DNA from: an uncultured Candidatus Puniceispirillum sp.
GTDB taxonomy: Bacteria > Pseudomonadota > Alphaproteobacteria > Puniceispirillales > Puniceispirillaceae
NCBI GenBank assembly: GCA_905182545.1
Contig: CAJJBY010000007.1
Location: 164,001-228,000, forward strand
DNA: 64,000 bases
Reading direction: 5' to 3'
Notes under the pieces: generated by a model
The model's input: the letters and a program-made list of their open reading frames with translations, nothing else
Told to the model about the DNA's origin: nothing
Database searches by the model: none
Part shown: piece after piece, positions 1 through 9,588 of the stretch
Numbering within the stretch: the first letter of the stretch is position 1
Layout of the letters: each line of letters opens with the position of its first letter
Position numbers and translations under genes: made by a program

Positions 1-583
1 TGCCGATCTTGCCAATGATGGCCAAGATCACATCTTTGGCCGTCACGCTGTCGGCAAGAGTACCATCAACGGTGATGCGCATGTTTTTGGCTGGCTTTTG
101 AATAAGCGTCTGGGTTGCCAGAACATGTTCGACTTCAGATGTTCCGATGCCAAAGGCCAGCGCGCCAAATGCACCATGGGTTGCGGTATGCGAATCACCA
201 CAAACAATGGTCATACCCGGAAGGGTAAAGCCCTGTTCCGGTCCAATCACATGGACAATCCCCTGCCGGATATCATCCATCGCAAAATAAGGAACGTCGA
301 AATCAGCCGCATTTTTTTCCAAGGCTTCAACCTGGATGCGGCTTTCTTCATCTTCAATACCAACCGAACGATCGGTTGTTGGGATATTATGATCGGCAAC
401 GGCAAGCGTGCGGTTCGGGGCGCGCACGGCTCGGCCAGTATTGCGAAGCCCTTCAAACGCTTGTGGGCTGGTCACTTCATGAACCAGATGCCGATCAATA
501 TAGATCAGGCATGTTCCATCTTCCTGTTGATGCACAAGATGTGCATTCCAGATCTTATCAAACAGAGTTTTTGGAGCCGACAT
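1..583 (-). CDS. leuC: 3-isopropylmalate dehydratase large subunit, N-terminal part
   Basis: Large subunit of isopropylmalate isomerase, the aconitase-like [4Fe-4S] enzyme of leucine biosynthesis that works with LeuD. Only the first 194 codons are inside the window; the gene runs off the left edge. Visible family motifs are DHNIPTTD (about residues 64-71) and [10 protein letters not shown] (from about residue 128), both in the aconitase domain. The three cluster cysteines expected further on are outside the window. The start at 583 follows an AGGAG ribosome site 6-7 bases upstream. It lies 55 bases after rplS on the same strand, the usual alphaproteobacterial order. Confidence 0.95.
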   Translation of the reverse strand, partial: MSAPKTLFDKIWNAHLVHQQEDGTCLIYIDRHLVHEVTSPQAFEGLRNTGRAVRAPNRTLAVADHNIPTTDRSVGIEDEESRIQVEALEKNAADFDVPYFAMDDIRQGIVHVIGPEQGFTLPGMTIVCGDSHTATHGAFGALAFGIGTSEVEHVLATQTLIQKPAKNMRITVDGTLADSVTAKDVILAIIGKIG

Positions 584-638
584 ATCATTCTCCTGATTGC
601 TGCCGGCGAGGAGGTCATCTCAAAGCCGGTCTGGCAAT

Positions 639-1019
639 TTAAGAAGATGACGCCTCGCGATAGGTTACTTTTTCAGCGATGCGAGCCGCTTTACCGGTAC
701 GGCCACGCAAATAATATAGCTTGGCACGACGAACACGACCACGACGCATTACCGTTACACCGGCAACCTGTGGCGCATGTGTTGGGAATACGCGCTCGAC
801 GCCTTCACCATATGAAATCTTCCGAACGGTGAATGACGAATTAACGCCATCGCTTTTCCGCGCAATGCAGACCCCTTCAAAGGCCTGAATCCGCTCGCGC
901 GTGCCTTCGATAACTTTCACATCAACACGAACGGTGTCACCGGGTGCAAATTCTGGCAACTGACGTTGGCCAAGCACTTTCTCGATCTGTTTATTGCCTA
1001 TGCGGTCAATGATGTTCAT
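639..1019 (-). CDS. rplS: 50S ribosomal protein L19
   Basis: Protein of the large ribosomal subunit located at the interface with the 30S subunit. The 126-residue product begins [14 protein letters not shown] and carries the L19 core: the [20 protein letters not shown] stretch, then [26 protein letters not shown] and a basic [16 protein letters not shown] segment. Length fits the family, slightly longer than the E. coli protein. It follows trmD by 73 bases and precedes leuC on the same strand, so it is probably cotranscribed with the rpsP-rimM-trmD genes. Confidence 0.98.
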   Translation of the reverse strand: MNIIDRIGNKQIEKVLGQRQLPEFAPGDTVRVDVKVIEGTRERIQAFEGVCIARKSDGVNSSFTVRKISYGEGVERVFPTHAPQVAGVTVMRRGRVRRAKLYYLRGRTGKAARIAEKVTYREASSS

Positions 1020-1092
1020 CGCCCGATTCCCTTCATAAATTCCGTGTCACCCTTGCCGGTTATTCAACCGACGCCAGCCCCGTGCTGGTGGG

Positions 1093-1863
1093 TCACTTAC
1101 TTTTGCCCTTTTGCAGTGCCTGCCGATCCAGATATTGTTGCCACAAATCCGGACGCCGACGCTGCGTCTCTTTTTCTGCCTCCGCCTGTCGCCATTCGGC
1201 GATCTTGCGGTGGTGGCCCGATGCCAGAATTTCCGGCGCTTCGATGCCATTCCAGACACGGGGCTGGGTATAATGCGAATGTTCCAACAACCCGGTCTCA
1301 AAACTTTCTTCGCGATGGCTGGCTTCTTTGCCCATAACACCGGGCAACAGACGAATCACCGAATCCATCACTGTCAGCGCTGCAGTTTCGCCGCCTGACA
1401 AAATATAGTCACCGATACTGACCTCCATCATATCGGCCGAATCGATCACGCGTTGATCAACCCCTTCATACCGCCCGCACAGAAACACCGCCCCTTTGGC
1501 AGCGGCCAGATCGCGCACCAGCGCCTGATCCAGCACCCTGCCACGCGGTGACAGGTAAATTCGCGGGCCCGGACAATCCGCTACAGCGGCCAAGGCCGCA
1601 GCAACCACATCCGGTTTTAACACCATACCAACACCACCGCCAAGGGGGGTATCATCCACAGTCCGGTGCTTATCGCGCGCAAAGTCGCGAATGTCCAGCG
1701 TTTTCAGCGCCCAAATGCCTTCATTTAGCGATTTTCCTGCCAATGAATGGGCCAGATGTCCCGGAAACATATCCGGAAACAAAGTTAAAACCGTTGCCTG
1801 CCAGTGTGGCAAAGCCGGATTAGCATCGGTTTGCCGGTCGGGATGAGGTTCGGTTTTTGTCAT
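1093..1863 (-). CDS. trmD: tRNA (guanine-N1)-methyltransferase
   Basis: SPOUT methyltransferase that makes m1G37 next to the anticodon and so prevents +1 frameshifting. The knot-forming motifs are present: [27 protein letters not shown] and [11 protein letters not shown], followed by the tRNA-binding C-terminal half ([17 protein letters not shown]). The catalytic acid position before HYTQP is Glu here ([10 protein letters not shown]), where the E. coli enzyme has Asp; I believe this occurs in related bacteria. I choose the start at 1863 (256 residues, family length) because AAGGA lies just upstream. A longer reading from 1929 adds 22 residues that overlap the end of rimM and look non-native. 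Confidence 0.96.
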   Translation of the reverse strand: MTKTEPHPDRQTDANPALPHWQATVLTLFPDMFPGHLAHSLAGKSLNEGIWALKTLDIRDFARDKHRTVDDTPLGGGVGMVLKPDVVAAALAAVADCPGPRIYLSPRGRVLDQALVRDLAAAKGAVFLCGRYEGVDQRVIDSADMMEVSIGDYILSGGETAALTVMDSVIRLLPGVMGKEASHREESFETGLLEHSHYTQPRVWNGIEAPEILASGHHRKIAEWRQAEAEKETQRRRPDLWQQYLDRQALQKGKSK

Positions 1864-1909
1864 TTCCCCATCCTTTCCTTGATCCCAGACGCCATTGGTT
1901 TCGGCCGGA

Positions 1910-2444
1910 TTAGGCTGGCGCATCACCATCTATGGCATCATCTAGCAATCCAGCCGGCACCGACAAATTGATCGTTTTTGCCGCCATATCAACCGCAAGC
2001 AACCGCTCACCACCAAAAGGAACCATGATTGTTGGCGCTGATTCGCCAGCAAGCTCGGCAATTTCACCAGCCCCAAAATCATGGATGGCAATCAATTTGC
2101 CAAGCCATTGACCATTTTGATCAGTCACCGCCATTCCCAGCAAATCAGCATGATAGATTTCACCATCATCCAGATCGGGAAGCCGGTCACGCGACACATG
2201 AAGCGTGACACCACGAAGCGCCTCAGCGAGCCTCACGCGTCTCAACGCCTTTTGCCCGAACAATGGCCAATCCCTTGGCATTGACCGATGTGACCTGCAA
2301 CTGTAATTGCCGACCATCATCCAATGTAACCGGCCCATATGCCGACAGCGCTTGAGGCGTCGCGGTAAAGGGTTTTACCTTGAACTGCCCCTTGATCCCT
2401 TGCGGGCCAACAATCGCGCCAATCGGCAAATGGCCACTTACCAC
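1910..2444 (-). CDS. rimM: 16S rRNA processing protein RimM (one frameshift)
   Basis: Assembly factor that binds S19 and helps mature the 30S head. The first part (GTG start at 2444, [37 protein letters not shown]) and the second part ([32 protein letters not shown], then the PRC-barrel ending [12 protein letters not shown]) are in different frames. Removing one base near 2228 turns GAG GCT C GCT GAG into E A A E and joins them into one normal RimM of about 178 residues. The start overlaps the reconstructed rpsP stop by one base (TAGTG), which suggests translational coupling. I read the break as a sequence error, since neighbouring core genes show the same kind of break. Confidence 0.9.
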
Positions 2445-3021
2445 TAGCTGTCTGCCTTTTCCTCAGCAGCAGCTTCTTCAGCAACAGCTTCTTCAGCACG
2501 GAGCTTCTTCAGCAACAGCTTCTTCAGCCGGAGCTTCTTCAGCAACAGCTTCTTCAGCACGAGCTTCTTCAGCAACAGCTTCTTCTGCAGGAGCTTCTTC
2601 AGCAACAGCTTCTTCAGCAGGAGCTTCTTCAGCACAGCTTCTTCTGCGGAGCTGCTTCAGCAACAGCTTCTTCAGCTGCTGCTTCTGCTGCAGATGCGGC
2701 TTCAGCTTCACGTTCAGCGCGCTTTTTACCCGGTGCTGATTTCTTTGGCTGGTCACGAATAACCGGTGCCTCGGCAAGGCCAGCCGCAGCCAACATTTTA
2801 TGAACACGATCGGTTGGTTTGGCGCCTTGTCCAAGCCAGAAAGTGATGCGCTCACTGTTCAGCGTCATGCGCTGCTCATGCTCTTTTGGCACCATTGGAT
2901 TATAAGTGCCAACACGCTCAACATAGCGACCATCACGTGGTGCTGAGGCTTCGGCAACAACAATCCGGTAAAATGGGCGTTTTTTTGCACCGCCGCGTGC
3001 CAGTCTGATTTTCAAAGCCAT
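2444..3021 (-). CDS. rpsP: 30S ribosomal protein S16 with repeat-rich acidic tail (frame breaks in tail)
   Basis: Small-subunit protein needed for 30S assembly. The first 80 or so residues are canonical S16: [38 protein letters not shown], then [11 protein letters not shown]. After a basic linker ([13 protein letters not shown]) comes an Ala/Glu tail. As written, the frame stops at 2629, but the downstream bases keep encoding [10 protein letters not shown] repeats once three single-base breaks (near 2648, 2635 and 2500) are corrected. The tail then ends EEKADS with a stop at 2444 that overlaps the rimM start. That coupling supports the longer protein of about 192 residues. Ala/Glu-rich S16 extensions occur in other alphaproteobacteria; this one is long and highly repetitive. 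Confidence 0.93.
2462..2660 (-). repeat. 30-bp tandem coding repeat in the rpsP tail
   Basis: On the minus strand the unit is about GCTGAAGAAGCTGTTGCTG followed by AAGAAGCTCCT, encoding [10 protein letters not shown]. Five to six imperfect copies are present, with third-base changes (CCT/CCG/GCA variants) and one Pro-to-Arg copy. The array also holds the three frame breaks of rpsP. Such an array is prone to polymerase slippage in the cell and to misassembly. Confidence 0.9.
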
Positions 3022-3060
3022 GAATTTATCCCTTTCATTGGCGTTAGTCGTCCATAATTT

Positions 3061-4570
3061 CTATTTTTTCTTACCGTCAGGTTTGCCACCCAATCCCGGT
3101 AATCCATTGGCAAGGCTGCTTCCCAATCCTTTGGCAAGCCCGCCGCCCAATCCTTTTCCAAACCCAGATGAGCCAAGCCCACGAGACAGCGCGCCAAGAT
3201 CAGGCATTGCACCGCCGCCGCCCAGGCATACCACTGCCACCAAGCATTGCTTTCATCGCCGCAGCACCGGTTTTGCCACCCATCTTTTTCATCATGCGGG
3301 CCATATCTTGATATTGCTTGACCAGCCTGTTCACATCTTGAACCGTTGTTCCAGACCCGGCCGCAATGCGTTTGCGCCGTGACGCATTTAACAGGCCAAC
3401 AGCAATACGTTCTTTTTTGGTCATTGATAGAATGATCGCTTCTTGCCGTTTGATCATGCTGTCATCAATGCCGGCAGCCGCAATTTGTTTCTGCATTTTG
3501 CCAATACCGGGCAACATGCCCATCAAACCGCCAAGCCCGCCCATTTTTTGCAACTGGCGAATTTGCGCCAGAAAATCATTCATATCGAACTGGCCCTTGG
3601 CCATGCGTTTTGCCAGCCGTTCGGCTTCTTCGACCTCGATGGCTTCAGAGGCTTTTTCGACAAGCGCTACAACATCGCCCATATCCAGAATTCGGCCAGC
3701 CAAACGCGCTGGATCAAATTCTTCAAGCGCGTCCTGCTTTTCGCCAACACCGACAAATTTGATCGGGCAGCCAGTCACATGCCGCATCGACAAGGCCGCA
3801 CCACCACGCGCATCACCATCAAGACGGGTCAGCGCAATGCCGGTAACGCCAACCGCCTTATGGAAAGCTTCGGCTGTATTGACCGCATCCTGTCCAGTCA
3901 TCGCATCGGCAACAAGCAGGATCTCATGCGGGTTGGTTGCCTTTTTGATGTCGCGCAATTCGGCCATCAGGCTTTCGTCAATGCTAAGACGGCCAGCCGT
4001 ATCCAAAATCAAAACATCATAGGCTTGTAATTTTGCTGCCTGCAAAGCGCGTTTGGCAATTTGCGTTGGGCTTTCGCCATCAACCTCGTTCAGCACGCCA
4101 ACATCGGCCTGATCACCAAGCATGCGCAATTGCTCGCGTGCAGCCGGACGCGTCACGTCAAGCGAGGCCAGCATGACCTTTTTGCGATCACGGCTGCGCA
4201 GCCGCAATGCCAATTTACCTGCTGTTGTGGTTTTACCCGAACCCTGCAAACCGGCCATCAAAATAACGGCTGGCGGGTTGGTGGCAATATTCAATGGCGC
4301 GGCATCACCACCAAGCATTTCGATCAAAGCATCATGGACAATTTTGATCACTTGCTGATCGGGGCGCACGGCCCGCATGCTGGCAACGCCAACCGCCTTT
4401 TCACGCACTTTATCCGTAAAGGCTTTTACCGCAGGCAAGGCGACATCAGCATCAAGCAAAGCCAGCCGCACTTCACGAAGCGCAGCATCAACATCCGACT
4501 CGCTAAGCGCGCCGCGGCGTGCCAGCCCGTCAAAGACATCAGCTAATTTACTTTTCAGCGTATCAAACAT
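3061..4570 (-). CDS. ffh: signal recognition particle protein Ffh (one frameshift near the C-terminus)
   Basis: GTPase of the signal recognition particle that binds signal peptides and 4.5S RNA and docks with FtsY. The N domain is followed by the G domain with P-loop GLQGSGKTT (about 107-115), DVTRPAAREQL, DTAGR and TRLDGDARGG, then the Met-rich M domain (MKKMGG, MGMLPGIGKMQKQ). As written, translation ends at 3200 with an atypical GRRRCNA end. Deleting one G from a GGG run near 3221 continues into MPDLGALSRGLG and a Gly-rich tail ending GGKPDGKKK at 3061, which is typical of alphaproteobacterial Ffh. Homopolymer indel error is the likely cause. Confidence 0.96.
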
Positions 4571-4753
4571 GGTTTTGAACCTGCTTGCCCTTTGTTATTT
4601 TGCGTTATCACCATCATCCAAATTGCAAATGCCTCTTGGCACCCGTGCTCGAAAACTTCAAGGACGTGTGGAACCCGCTAAGGTCATTTCATTCGGCGAT
4701 GGCCTGATTTGATAGAAGCTATTGCGCTTTTTACCGCGAATTGTCAAGAATAA

Positions 4754-5548
4754 GTGATGTTCTTTATCTTATCGAAAACACTTGGCCTTCTTCTTGAACC
4801 CCTGATCATCCCCTATCTATTTCTGGCGGTTGGGCTTTTTGCACGCTGGCGGCGCTGGCGCTGGATCATGCGGCTGGCCATTTTGACCGCCATTGCCCTG
4901 CCGCTTGGCTATGGCTTTCTGCCGGTTTCTAGCCTGCCTTTGCAATTTCTGGAAAACCGGATTGCCCGCGGCGATATCGGCCAACGCCATATTGATGGGA
5001 TCATTGTTCTTGGCGGATTTACCGGCAGTGGCATTGTTGCGCAAAGCCGCGATCATTATACATTAGGCGGGGCGGCTGAACGATTTACCGCCGCCATGAC
5101 GCTGGCGCGCGCGCATCCCGATACGCCGATCCTGTTTAGTGGCTTTTCGGGTGAATTGACTCAGCGCGGCTGGCGCGAAAGTGATAATATCCGTGATCTG
5201 GTCAAACAGCTTGGCGGGCTAAGCCGAACCGTCCTTTATGAAGAAAACAGCCGCAACACCTATGAAAATGCAGTGAATAGCCGTCAAATTCTAGCAGCGG
5301 AACCCGGTACAAATTGGATTTTAATCACCTCGGCCAATCATATGCCGCGTGCCATTGGCAGCTTTGCCGCCGCTGGTTGGTCGGGCGTGATTCCCTATCC
5401 GGTTGATTTTCAAACCCCAAAAACAGGCTATACTGATCTTTGGAATATTGATCAGGGCGTCTTGCTTATGCGCCAAGCCTTGCATGAATATGCAGGGCTA
5501 TTGGTCTATTATCTATCCGGACGAAGCGCCGCGCTTTTGCCTGATTAG
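4754..5548 (+). CDS. YdcF/ElyC family (DUF218) membrane protein
   Basis: Predicted inner-membrane protein of the DUF218 family, whose E. coli members ElyC and SanA affect envelope and peptidoglycan precursor metabolism. Two hydrophobic segments lie in the first 65 residues, followed by the soluble DUF218 fold: DGIIVLGGFTG, AAERFTAAMTLAR, PILFSGFSG, EENSRNTYENAVNS, and ILITSANHMPRAIGSFAAAGW. The 264-residue length fits. GTG at 4754 is immediately followed by ATG at 4757; either could be the start. It converges on ftsY with only three bases between stops. The exact substrate is unknown. Confidence 0.88.
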   Translation: MMFFILSKTLGLLLEPLIIPYLFLAVGLFARWRRWRWIMRLAILTAIALPLGYGFLPVSSLPLQFLENRIARGDIGQRHIDGIIVLGGFTGSGIVAQSRDHYTLGGAAERFTAAMTLARAHPDTPILFSGFSGELTQRGWRESDNIRDLVKQLGGLSRTVLYEENSRNTYENAVNSRQILAAEPGTNWILITSANHMPRAIGSFAAAGWSGVIPYPVDFQTPKTGYTDLWNIDQGVLLMRQALHEYAGLLVYYLSGRSAALLPD

Positions 5549-5551
5549 CCT

Positions 5552-6514
5552 TTACTCATTGACGGTACGGCGATCCATTTCAGAATCAACACCGGCAAGC
5601 GCCTTGGCAAATTCATCAGCGGCAAAGGGCTGTAAATCATCAGCGCCTTCACCAACCCCGACAGCATGAACCGGAAGGCCAAATTCTTCGGCAAGCGCAA
5701 CAACAACACCGCCTTTTGCCGATCCATCAAGTTTGGTTACAATCAGGCCCGACAAATCGGCAACAGCGGAAAAGGCTTTGACCTGCGACATCGCGTTCTG
5801 GCCAACGGTTCCATCAAGAACAATCACCGAATCATGCGGCGCGCTATCATCTAATTTCCGGATCACACGAACGATTTTGGCCAGCTCATCCATCAGCTCG
5901 GTTCGGTTTTGCAACCGGCCAGCCGTATCAATGATCAACACATCAGCATTATCTTCCTTGGCCTGAACCATCGCCCGATAGGCCAGCGCCGCCGCATCAC
6001 CGCCCGTTGCATCGGCGATCACCTTTGTGCCGGTTCGCTCGCCCCAGATTTGCAATTGCTCAACCGCGGCCGCCCGAAATGTATCACCAGCGGCAAGCAA
6101 TACGGTTTTGCCTTCGGCTTGCCAATTTTGCGCAAGCTTGCCTGCGGTTGTGGTTTTTCCCGAACCGTTAACGCCAACAAGAAGCACAACATGCGGCCGG
6201 TTTTGGGGGTCAATCTCAAGCGGTTTGGCAACCGGTTTTAAAATAGCCTCCAGCCCATCGGCCAAGGCAAGCGCAATTGAATCAGCATCAACCGGACCGT
6301 CAAATTTATGCGCTTTTAAAGCAGTGGCAAGCCGGATTGCCGAAGCCGTCCCAAGATCAGCAGCGATCAGCGCATCTTCGACTTCTTCCAATGAGGCTGC
6401 ATCCAGTTTGGATTTGCCAATCAGCGCCGATAAAGAGGGTAGGCTGGCAAGTGATTCGCTGACTTTTTTGCTTGATTTGCTAAGACCGTCTTTTAGTTTT
6501 TTAAACCAGTTCAT
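5552..6514 (-). CDS. ftsY: signal recognition particle receptor FtsY
   Basis: Membrane-associated SRP GTPase that receives ribosome-SRP complexes and hands nascent chains to SecYEG. The 320-residue protein starts with a short amphipathic, Lys-rich region (MNWFKKLKDGLSK) instead of the long acidic A domain of E. coli, as usual in alphaproteobacteria. NG-domain motifs are GVNGSGKT (114-121), DTFRAAAVEQL, DTAGRLQN, TKLDGSAKGG and VGVGEGADDLQPF. Its start overlaps the mtaB stop by four bases, giving a dapF-mtaB-ftsY operon. Confidence 0.98.
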   Translation of the reverse strand: MNWFKKLKDGLSKSSKKVSESLASLPSLSALIGKSKLDAASLEEVEDALIAADLGTASAIRLATALKAHKFDGPVDADSIALALADGLEAILKPVAKPLEIDPQNRPHVVLLVGVNGSGKTTTAGKLAQNWQAEGKTVLLAAGDTFRAAAVEQLQIWGERTGTKVIADATGGDAAALAYRAMVQAKEDNADVLIIDTAGRLQNRTELMDELAKIVRVIRKLDDSAPHDSVIVLDGTVGQNAMSQVKAFSAVADLSGLIVTKLDGSAKGGVVVALAEEFGLPVHAVGVGEGADDLQPFAADEFAKALAGVDSEMDRRTVNE

Positions 6515-7797
6515 GCGCTCTGCGCCCCCTTTGCAACCGCACGACCAACAAGACTGTCGCCATCACGCCCGATCAATTCAACATCAACAAGCTGACCTGA
6601 CGGGATAAAATCGCCCTCAAGCCGGATCTTGGCAAAATTGCGCCCATGCCCGCGATTGCCCACCTCAACAAGAAGCTGATCGCGCTTGCCAATGGCGCTA
6701 TCAAGAAAACTGGCAAGCCGCGCCGCACCAAGGGCGCGCAATTCGGCAGCCCGCTGCTTGATCACCAAGGCAGGTGTTTGCGGCATATCGGCAGCCGGTG
6801 TTCCCGGGCGTGGTGAATAGGGAAATATATGAAGATGCGTGATATCCGCTTTGGCGATGATCGCCAGATTGGCTTGATGTGCCTGATCATTTTCGGTTGG
6901 AAATCCGGCAATAACATCAGCCCCGAAAATCACATCCGGCCGACGGCGACGCGCCTCATCACAAAAGCGCAGAATATCACGCGCTAGATGGCGGCGTTTC
7001 ATCCGTTTCAAAATCAAATCATCACCATGCTGTAATGATAAATGCAAATGCGGCAAAAGACGCTGGTCTTCGGCAAGAACATCCATCAATTCAGCATCAG
7101 GTTCAGCCGGATCAATTGACGATAGACGCAATCTTGGCAAATCTTGAACCGCATCCAAAATCTGGCGAACCAGATTGCCAAGCCGTGGCCTTCCGGGCAA
7201 ATCACTTCCCCATGAGGTGATATCAACCCCGGTTAACACCAATTCCTTGCAGCCATTGGCAACAAGTCGCCGCGCCGCATCAATCAGATCGCTTGCTGGT
7301 GCCGACCGGTTATTGCCACGTCCATAGGGAATTATGCAAAAGGTGCAGCGATGATCACAGCCCTGCTGAACCTGCAAAAAGGCGCGGGTATGTTCGTGAA
7401 AACTATCGACCATATGCGATGCGGTTTCGCGCACTTCCATCACATCACTCACCAAAAGCGATGGCGCATCATTGGCCGCTAATTTTGTCCAGCTTGCCGC
7501 CTGCAATTTATCATGATTGCCAACAACCTGCGTCACTTCGGGCATTGCCGCCCATGTTTCAGGTGCAATCTGGGCAGCGCATCCCGTGACAATGATTTTG
7601 GCATCAGGGTGATCGCGGCGGGCTTTACGAATGGCTTGGCGTGCCTGTTTTTCGGCTTCGGCGGTTACCGCGCAAGTGTTAAAAATAATCGCATCAGACA
7701 GACCGGCAGCGCCCGCCTGATCACGGATCACTTCAGATTCCCAAATATTCAACCGGCAGCCAAAGGTTTGCACGTCAGGCGCATTGCGTTTGCTCAT
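6511..7797 (-). CDS. mtaB: tRNA t6A37 methylthiotransferase MtaB
   Basis: Radical-SAM methylthiotransferase that converts t6A to ms2t6A at position 37 of tRNAs. The N-terminal UPF0004 domain has its three cluster cysteines (about Cys14 in TFGCRLN, Cys42 in NTCAVT, Cys73 in TGCAAQ). The radical-SAM site CDHRCTFCIIPYGRG supplies Cys147, Cys151 and Cys154, and a C-terminal TRAM-like region follows (residues about 375-425). NTCAVT and the overall sequence fit MtaB better than MiaB. It overlaps dapF and ftsY by four bases at each end. Confidence 0.95.
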   Translation of the reverse strand: MSKRNAPDVQTFGCRLNIWESEVIRDQAGAAGLSDAIIFNTCAVTAEAEKQARQAIRKARRDHPDAKIIVTGCAAQIAPETWAAMPEVTQVVGNHDKLQAASWTKLAANDAPSLLVSDVMEVRETASHMVDSFHEHTRAFLQVQQGCDHRCTFCIIPYGRGNNRSAPASDLIDAARRLVANGCKELVLTGVDITSWGSDLPGRPRLGNLVRQILDAVQDLPRLRLSSIDPAEPDAELMDVLAEDQRLLPHLHLSLQHGDDLILKRMKRRHLARDILRFCDEARRRRPDVIFGADVIAGFPTENDQAHQANLAIIAKADITHLHIFPYSPRPGTPAADMPQTPALVIKQRAAELRALGAARLASFLDSAIGKRDQLLVEVGNRGHGRNFAKIRLEGDFIPSGQLVDVELIGRDGDSLVGRAVAKGAQSA

Positions 7798-8663
7798 GCG
7801 CTTGTCCTCATCAATGCCAATAAATCGCCGTGAAGCACCCCTTCAAAAACATAGGCAACCGGCCCGCGCATAATCACCCGTCCGCCTGATGTGCCATCAT
7901 CCTGCCAGTCGATAAACACACTGCCGCCATCCATGATGATTTCATTGCGCCGCGCACCGCGCCCTGATCGCTTCACCGCAACCCCAACAGCACATGCCCC
8001 AGACCCACAGGCAAAGGTAATGCCGCCGCCACGTTCCCATACGCGCATGCGAAACTGGTCTGGGCCAACCTTGGTCACAAAAGAAATATTCGCCCGATCA
8101 GGAAATAGTGGATGATGCTCAAGCTGCGGACCGATATGCGCAAGATCAACCGCCTCGGCATCATCAACAAATAGCACCGCATGCGGATTGCCCATTGAAT
8201 GGCAAACTGCCGTCACCGGTGCTAATGCGCCAAGATCAACCGCTGCCGTATCGGCAGGGCTTGCCAAAGGCACCTCGTCCCATGCAAGCCGCGCCGGCCC
8301 CATATCAACCGCGATATGACCGGCATCTTCGGCCGCACGCCAGCTTTGCAAAATGCCAGCATCTGTCTCGATCGACAGCTTTGATAACCCAAGATCGCGC
8401 ATCACCAGATCGGCAACGCATCTTGTGCCATTGCCGCAAGCGGCAGCGTCACTGCCATCGCTATTGAGAATCTGCATGAAAATATCAGCTTTGGCCGAAG
8501 CGCGGATAACCAATATCTGATCACAGCCAATGCCGAAATGGCGGTCGGCAAGACGCTTTGCCACAGCAGCCCCGATCACATCGGGAATGCCATTTGCCGG
8601 ATCGCGCGCATCAAGAACAATGAAATCATTGCCAAGGCCATGCATCTTTAAAAAAGCTGTCAT
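7794..8663 (-). CDS. dapF: diaminopimelate epimerase
   Basis: Converts LL- to meso-diaminopimelate for lysine and peptidoglycan synthesis. The product begins with the family start FLKMHGLGNDF and has both active-site cysteines, one in AAACGNGTRC (about residue 76) and one in TFACGSGACAVG, with the supporting GNPHAV motif. I prefer the start at 8663 because it places KMHGLGNDF at the usual distance; an upstream in-frame start at 8711 adds 16 unusual residues. Neither has a strong ribosome site. It is the first gene of the dapF-mtaB-ftsY group. Confidence 0.96.
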   Translation of the reverse strand: MTAFLKMHGLGNDFIVLDARDPANGIPDVIGAAVAKRLADRHFGIGCDQILVIRASAKADIFMQILNSDGSDAAACGNGTRCVADLVMRDLGLSKLSIETDAGILQSWRAAEDAGHIAVDMGPARLAWDEVPLASPADTAAVDLGALAPVTAVCHSMGNPHAVLFVDDAEAVDLAHIGPQLEHHPLFPDRANISFVTKVGPDQFRMRVWERGGGITFACGSGACAVGVAVKRSGRGARRNEIIMDGGSVFIDWQDDGTSGGRVIMRGPVAYVFEGVLHGDLLALMRTSA

Positions 8664-8726
8664 AGCAAAGCATATAGCCGGTTTTTCCCCATCGCGAAAG
8701 GGGGTCGGCATGGTGATGATCGCAGG

Positions 8727-9506
8727 TTAGAGAGTCAGGCTGATCGGCACATGATCTGATGGCTTGTCAACGCCGCGCCAATCTCGGTGAATTTCCGCAT
8801 GCACCACCTTATCGGCAAGATCATGGCTAACCCAGATATGATCCAAACGGCGGCCACGATCACTGGCCGCCCAATCGCGCGCCCGGTAAGACCACCAAGA
8901 ATATAATTTCTGATCATCACCAAAATAGGCACGAACCGCATCATGCCAGCCACCATCGGCAATCAGCCGTTTTAACCCATCGGTTTCCACCGGCGTATGG
9001 CTGATGATTTTCAATAATTGTTTCGATGACCAAACATCACTTGCCAATGGCGCGATATTCAAATCGCCAACCAGAATTTCGGCCTTTGGCTGATTTGCGC
9101 TGAAATGGCTTGTCATCTCGTCAATGAATTGCAGCTTATGGGCAAATTTCGGGTTTGCCTCAATATCCGGAACATCACCGCCAGCCGGAACATAAAAATT
9201 ATGAATGCCAATACCATCATTGGTCATCGCCCAGATATGGCGGCAATCGGATTTGCCTGTCCATTCCATATGGTCGATTTTGGCCAAGGGCTGGCGCGCA
9301 ATAATCGCAACACCATTATAGCTTTTCTCGCCGCGAATGGCCTGATGCGGCCAGCCTGCTGCAGCAAACGCTTCGGCTGGAAAATGCATATCTTGGGTTT
9401 TCGTCTCTTGAAGACATAACACATCAATATCGGCCTGCTGCAAAAATGCGAGCACTGTCTCAAGGCGAAGACGAACGCTATTGATATTCCAAGTTGCGAT
9501 TTTCAT
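8727..9506 (-). CDS. xthA: exodeoxyribonuclease III
   Basis: AP endonuclease and 3'-5' exonuclease of base-excision repair. The endonuclease/exonuclease/phosphatase fold is complete in 259 residues: MKIATWNINSVR with the metal-binding Asn, LCLQETKT with the catalytic Glu, NGVAIIAR, VGDLNIAP, RLDHIWVS and the C-terminal SDHVPISL with the catalytic His. Length and motifs match family members from alphaproteobacteria. It sits between the LolA-like gene and dapF on the same strand. Confidence 0.96.
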   Translation of the reverse strand: MKIATWNINSVRLRLETVLAFLQQADIDVLCLQETKTQDMHFPAEAFAAAGWPHQAIRGEKSYNGVAIIARQPLAKIDHMEWTGKSDCRHIWAMTNDGIGIHNFYVPAGGDVPDIEANPKFAHKLQFIDEMTSHFSANQPKAEILVGDLNIAPLASDVWSSKQLLKIISHTPVETDGLKRLIADGGWHDAVRAYFGDDQKLYSWWSYRARDWAASDRGRRLDHIWVSHDLADKVVHAEIHRDWRGVDKPSDHVPISLTL

Positions 9507-9588
9507 TTCTAATGGCTCCTTAAAGGGGCGGTTTGATCACTGCCGTTCCGACTCCAGCCAAATTTTGTTGGCCGCAAGCAAAGGTAGG

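Noticed and set aside
98-832. Long plus-strand reading frame opposite leuC and rplS
   Set aside because: It is a shadow frame over two well-identified genes.
2200-2260. Programmed frameshift in rimM
   Set aside because: No slippery site or stimulatory structure is evident, and many unrelated genes on the contig have similar one-base breaks.
2462-2660. CRISPR-like array
   Set aside because: The repeats are contiguous, in frame with S16 and have no spacers.
2380-2739. Plus-strand Ser/Ala-rich reading frame across the rpsP tail
   Set aside because: It is only the reverse strand of the [10 protein letters not shown] repeat and has no start signal.
4571-4753. Possible 4.5S RNA next to ffh
   Set aside because: The conserved GGAAGNAGC-type apical loop of SRP RNA is not present.
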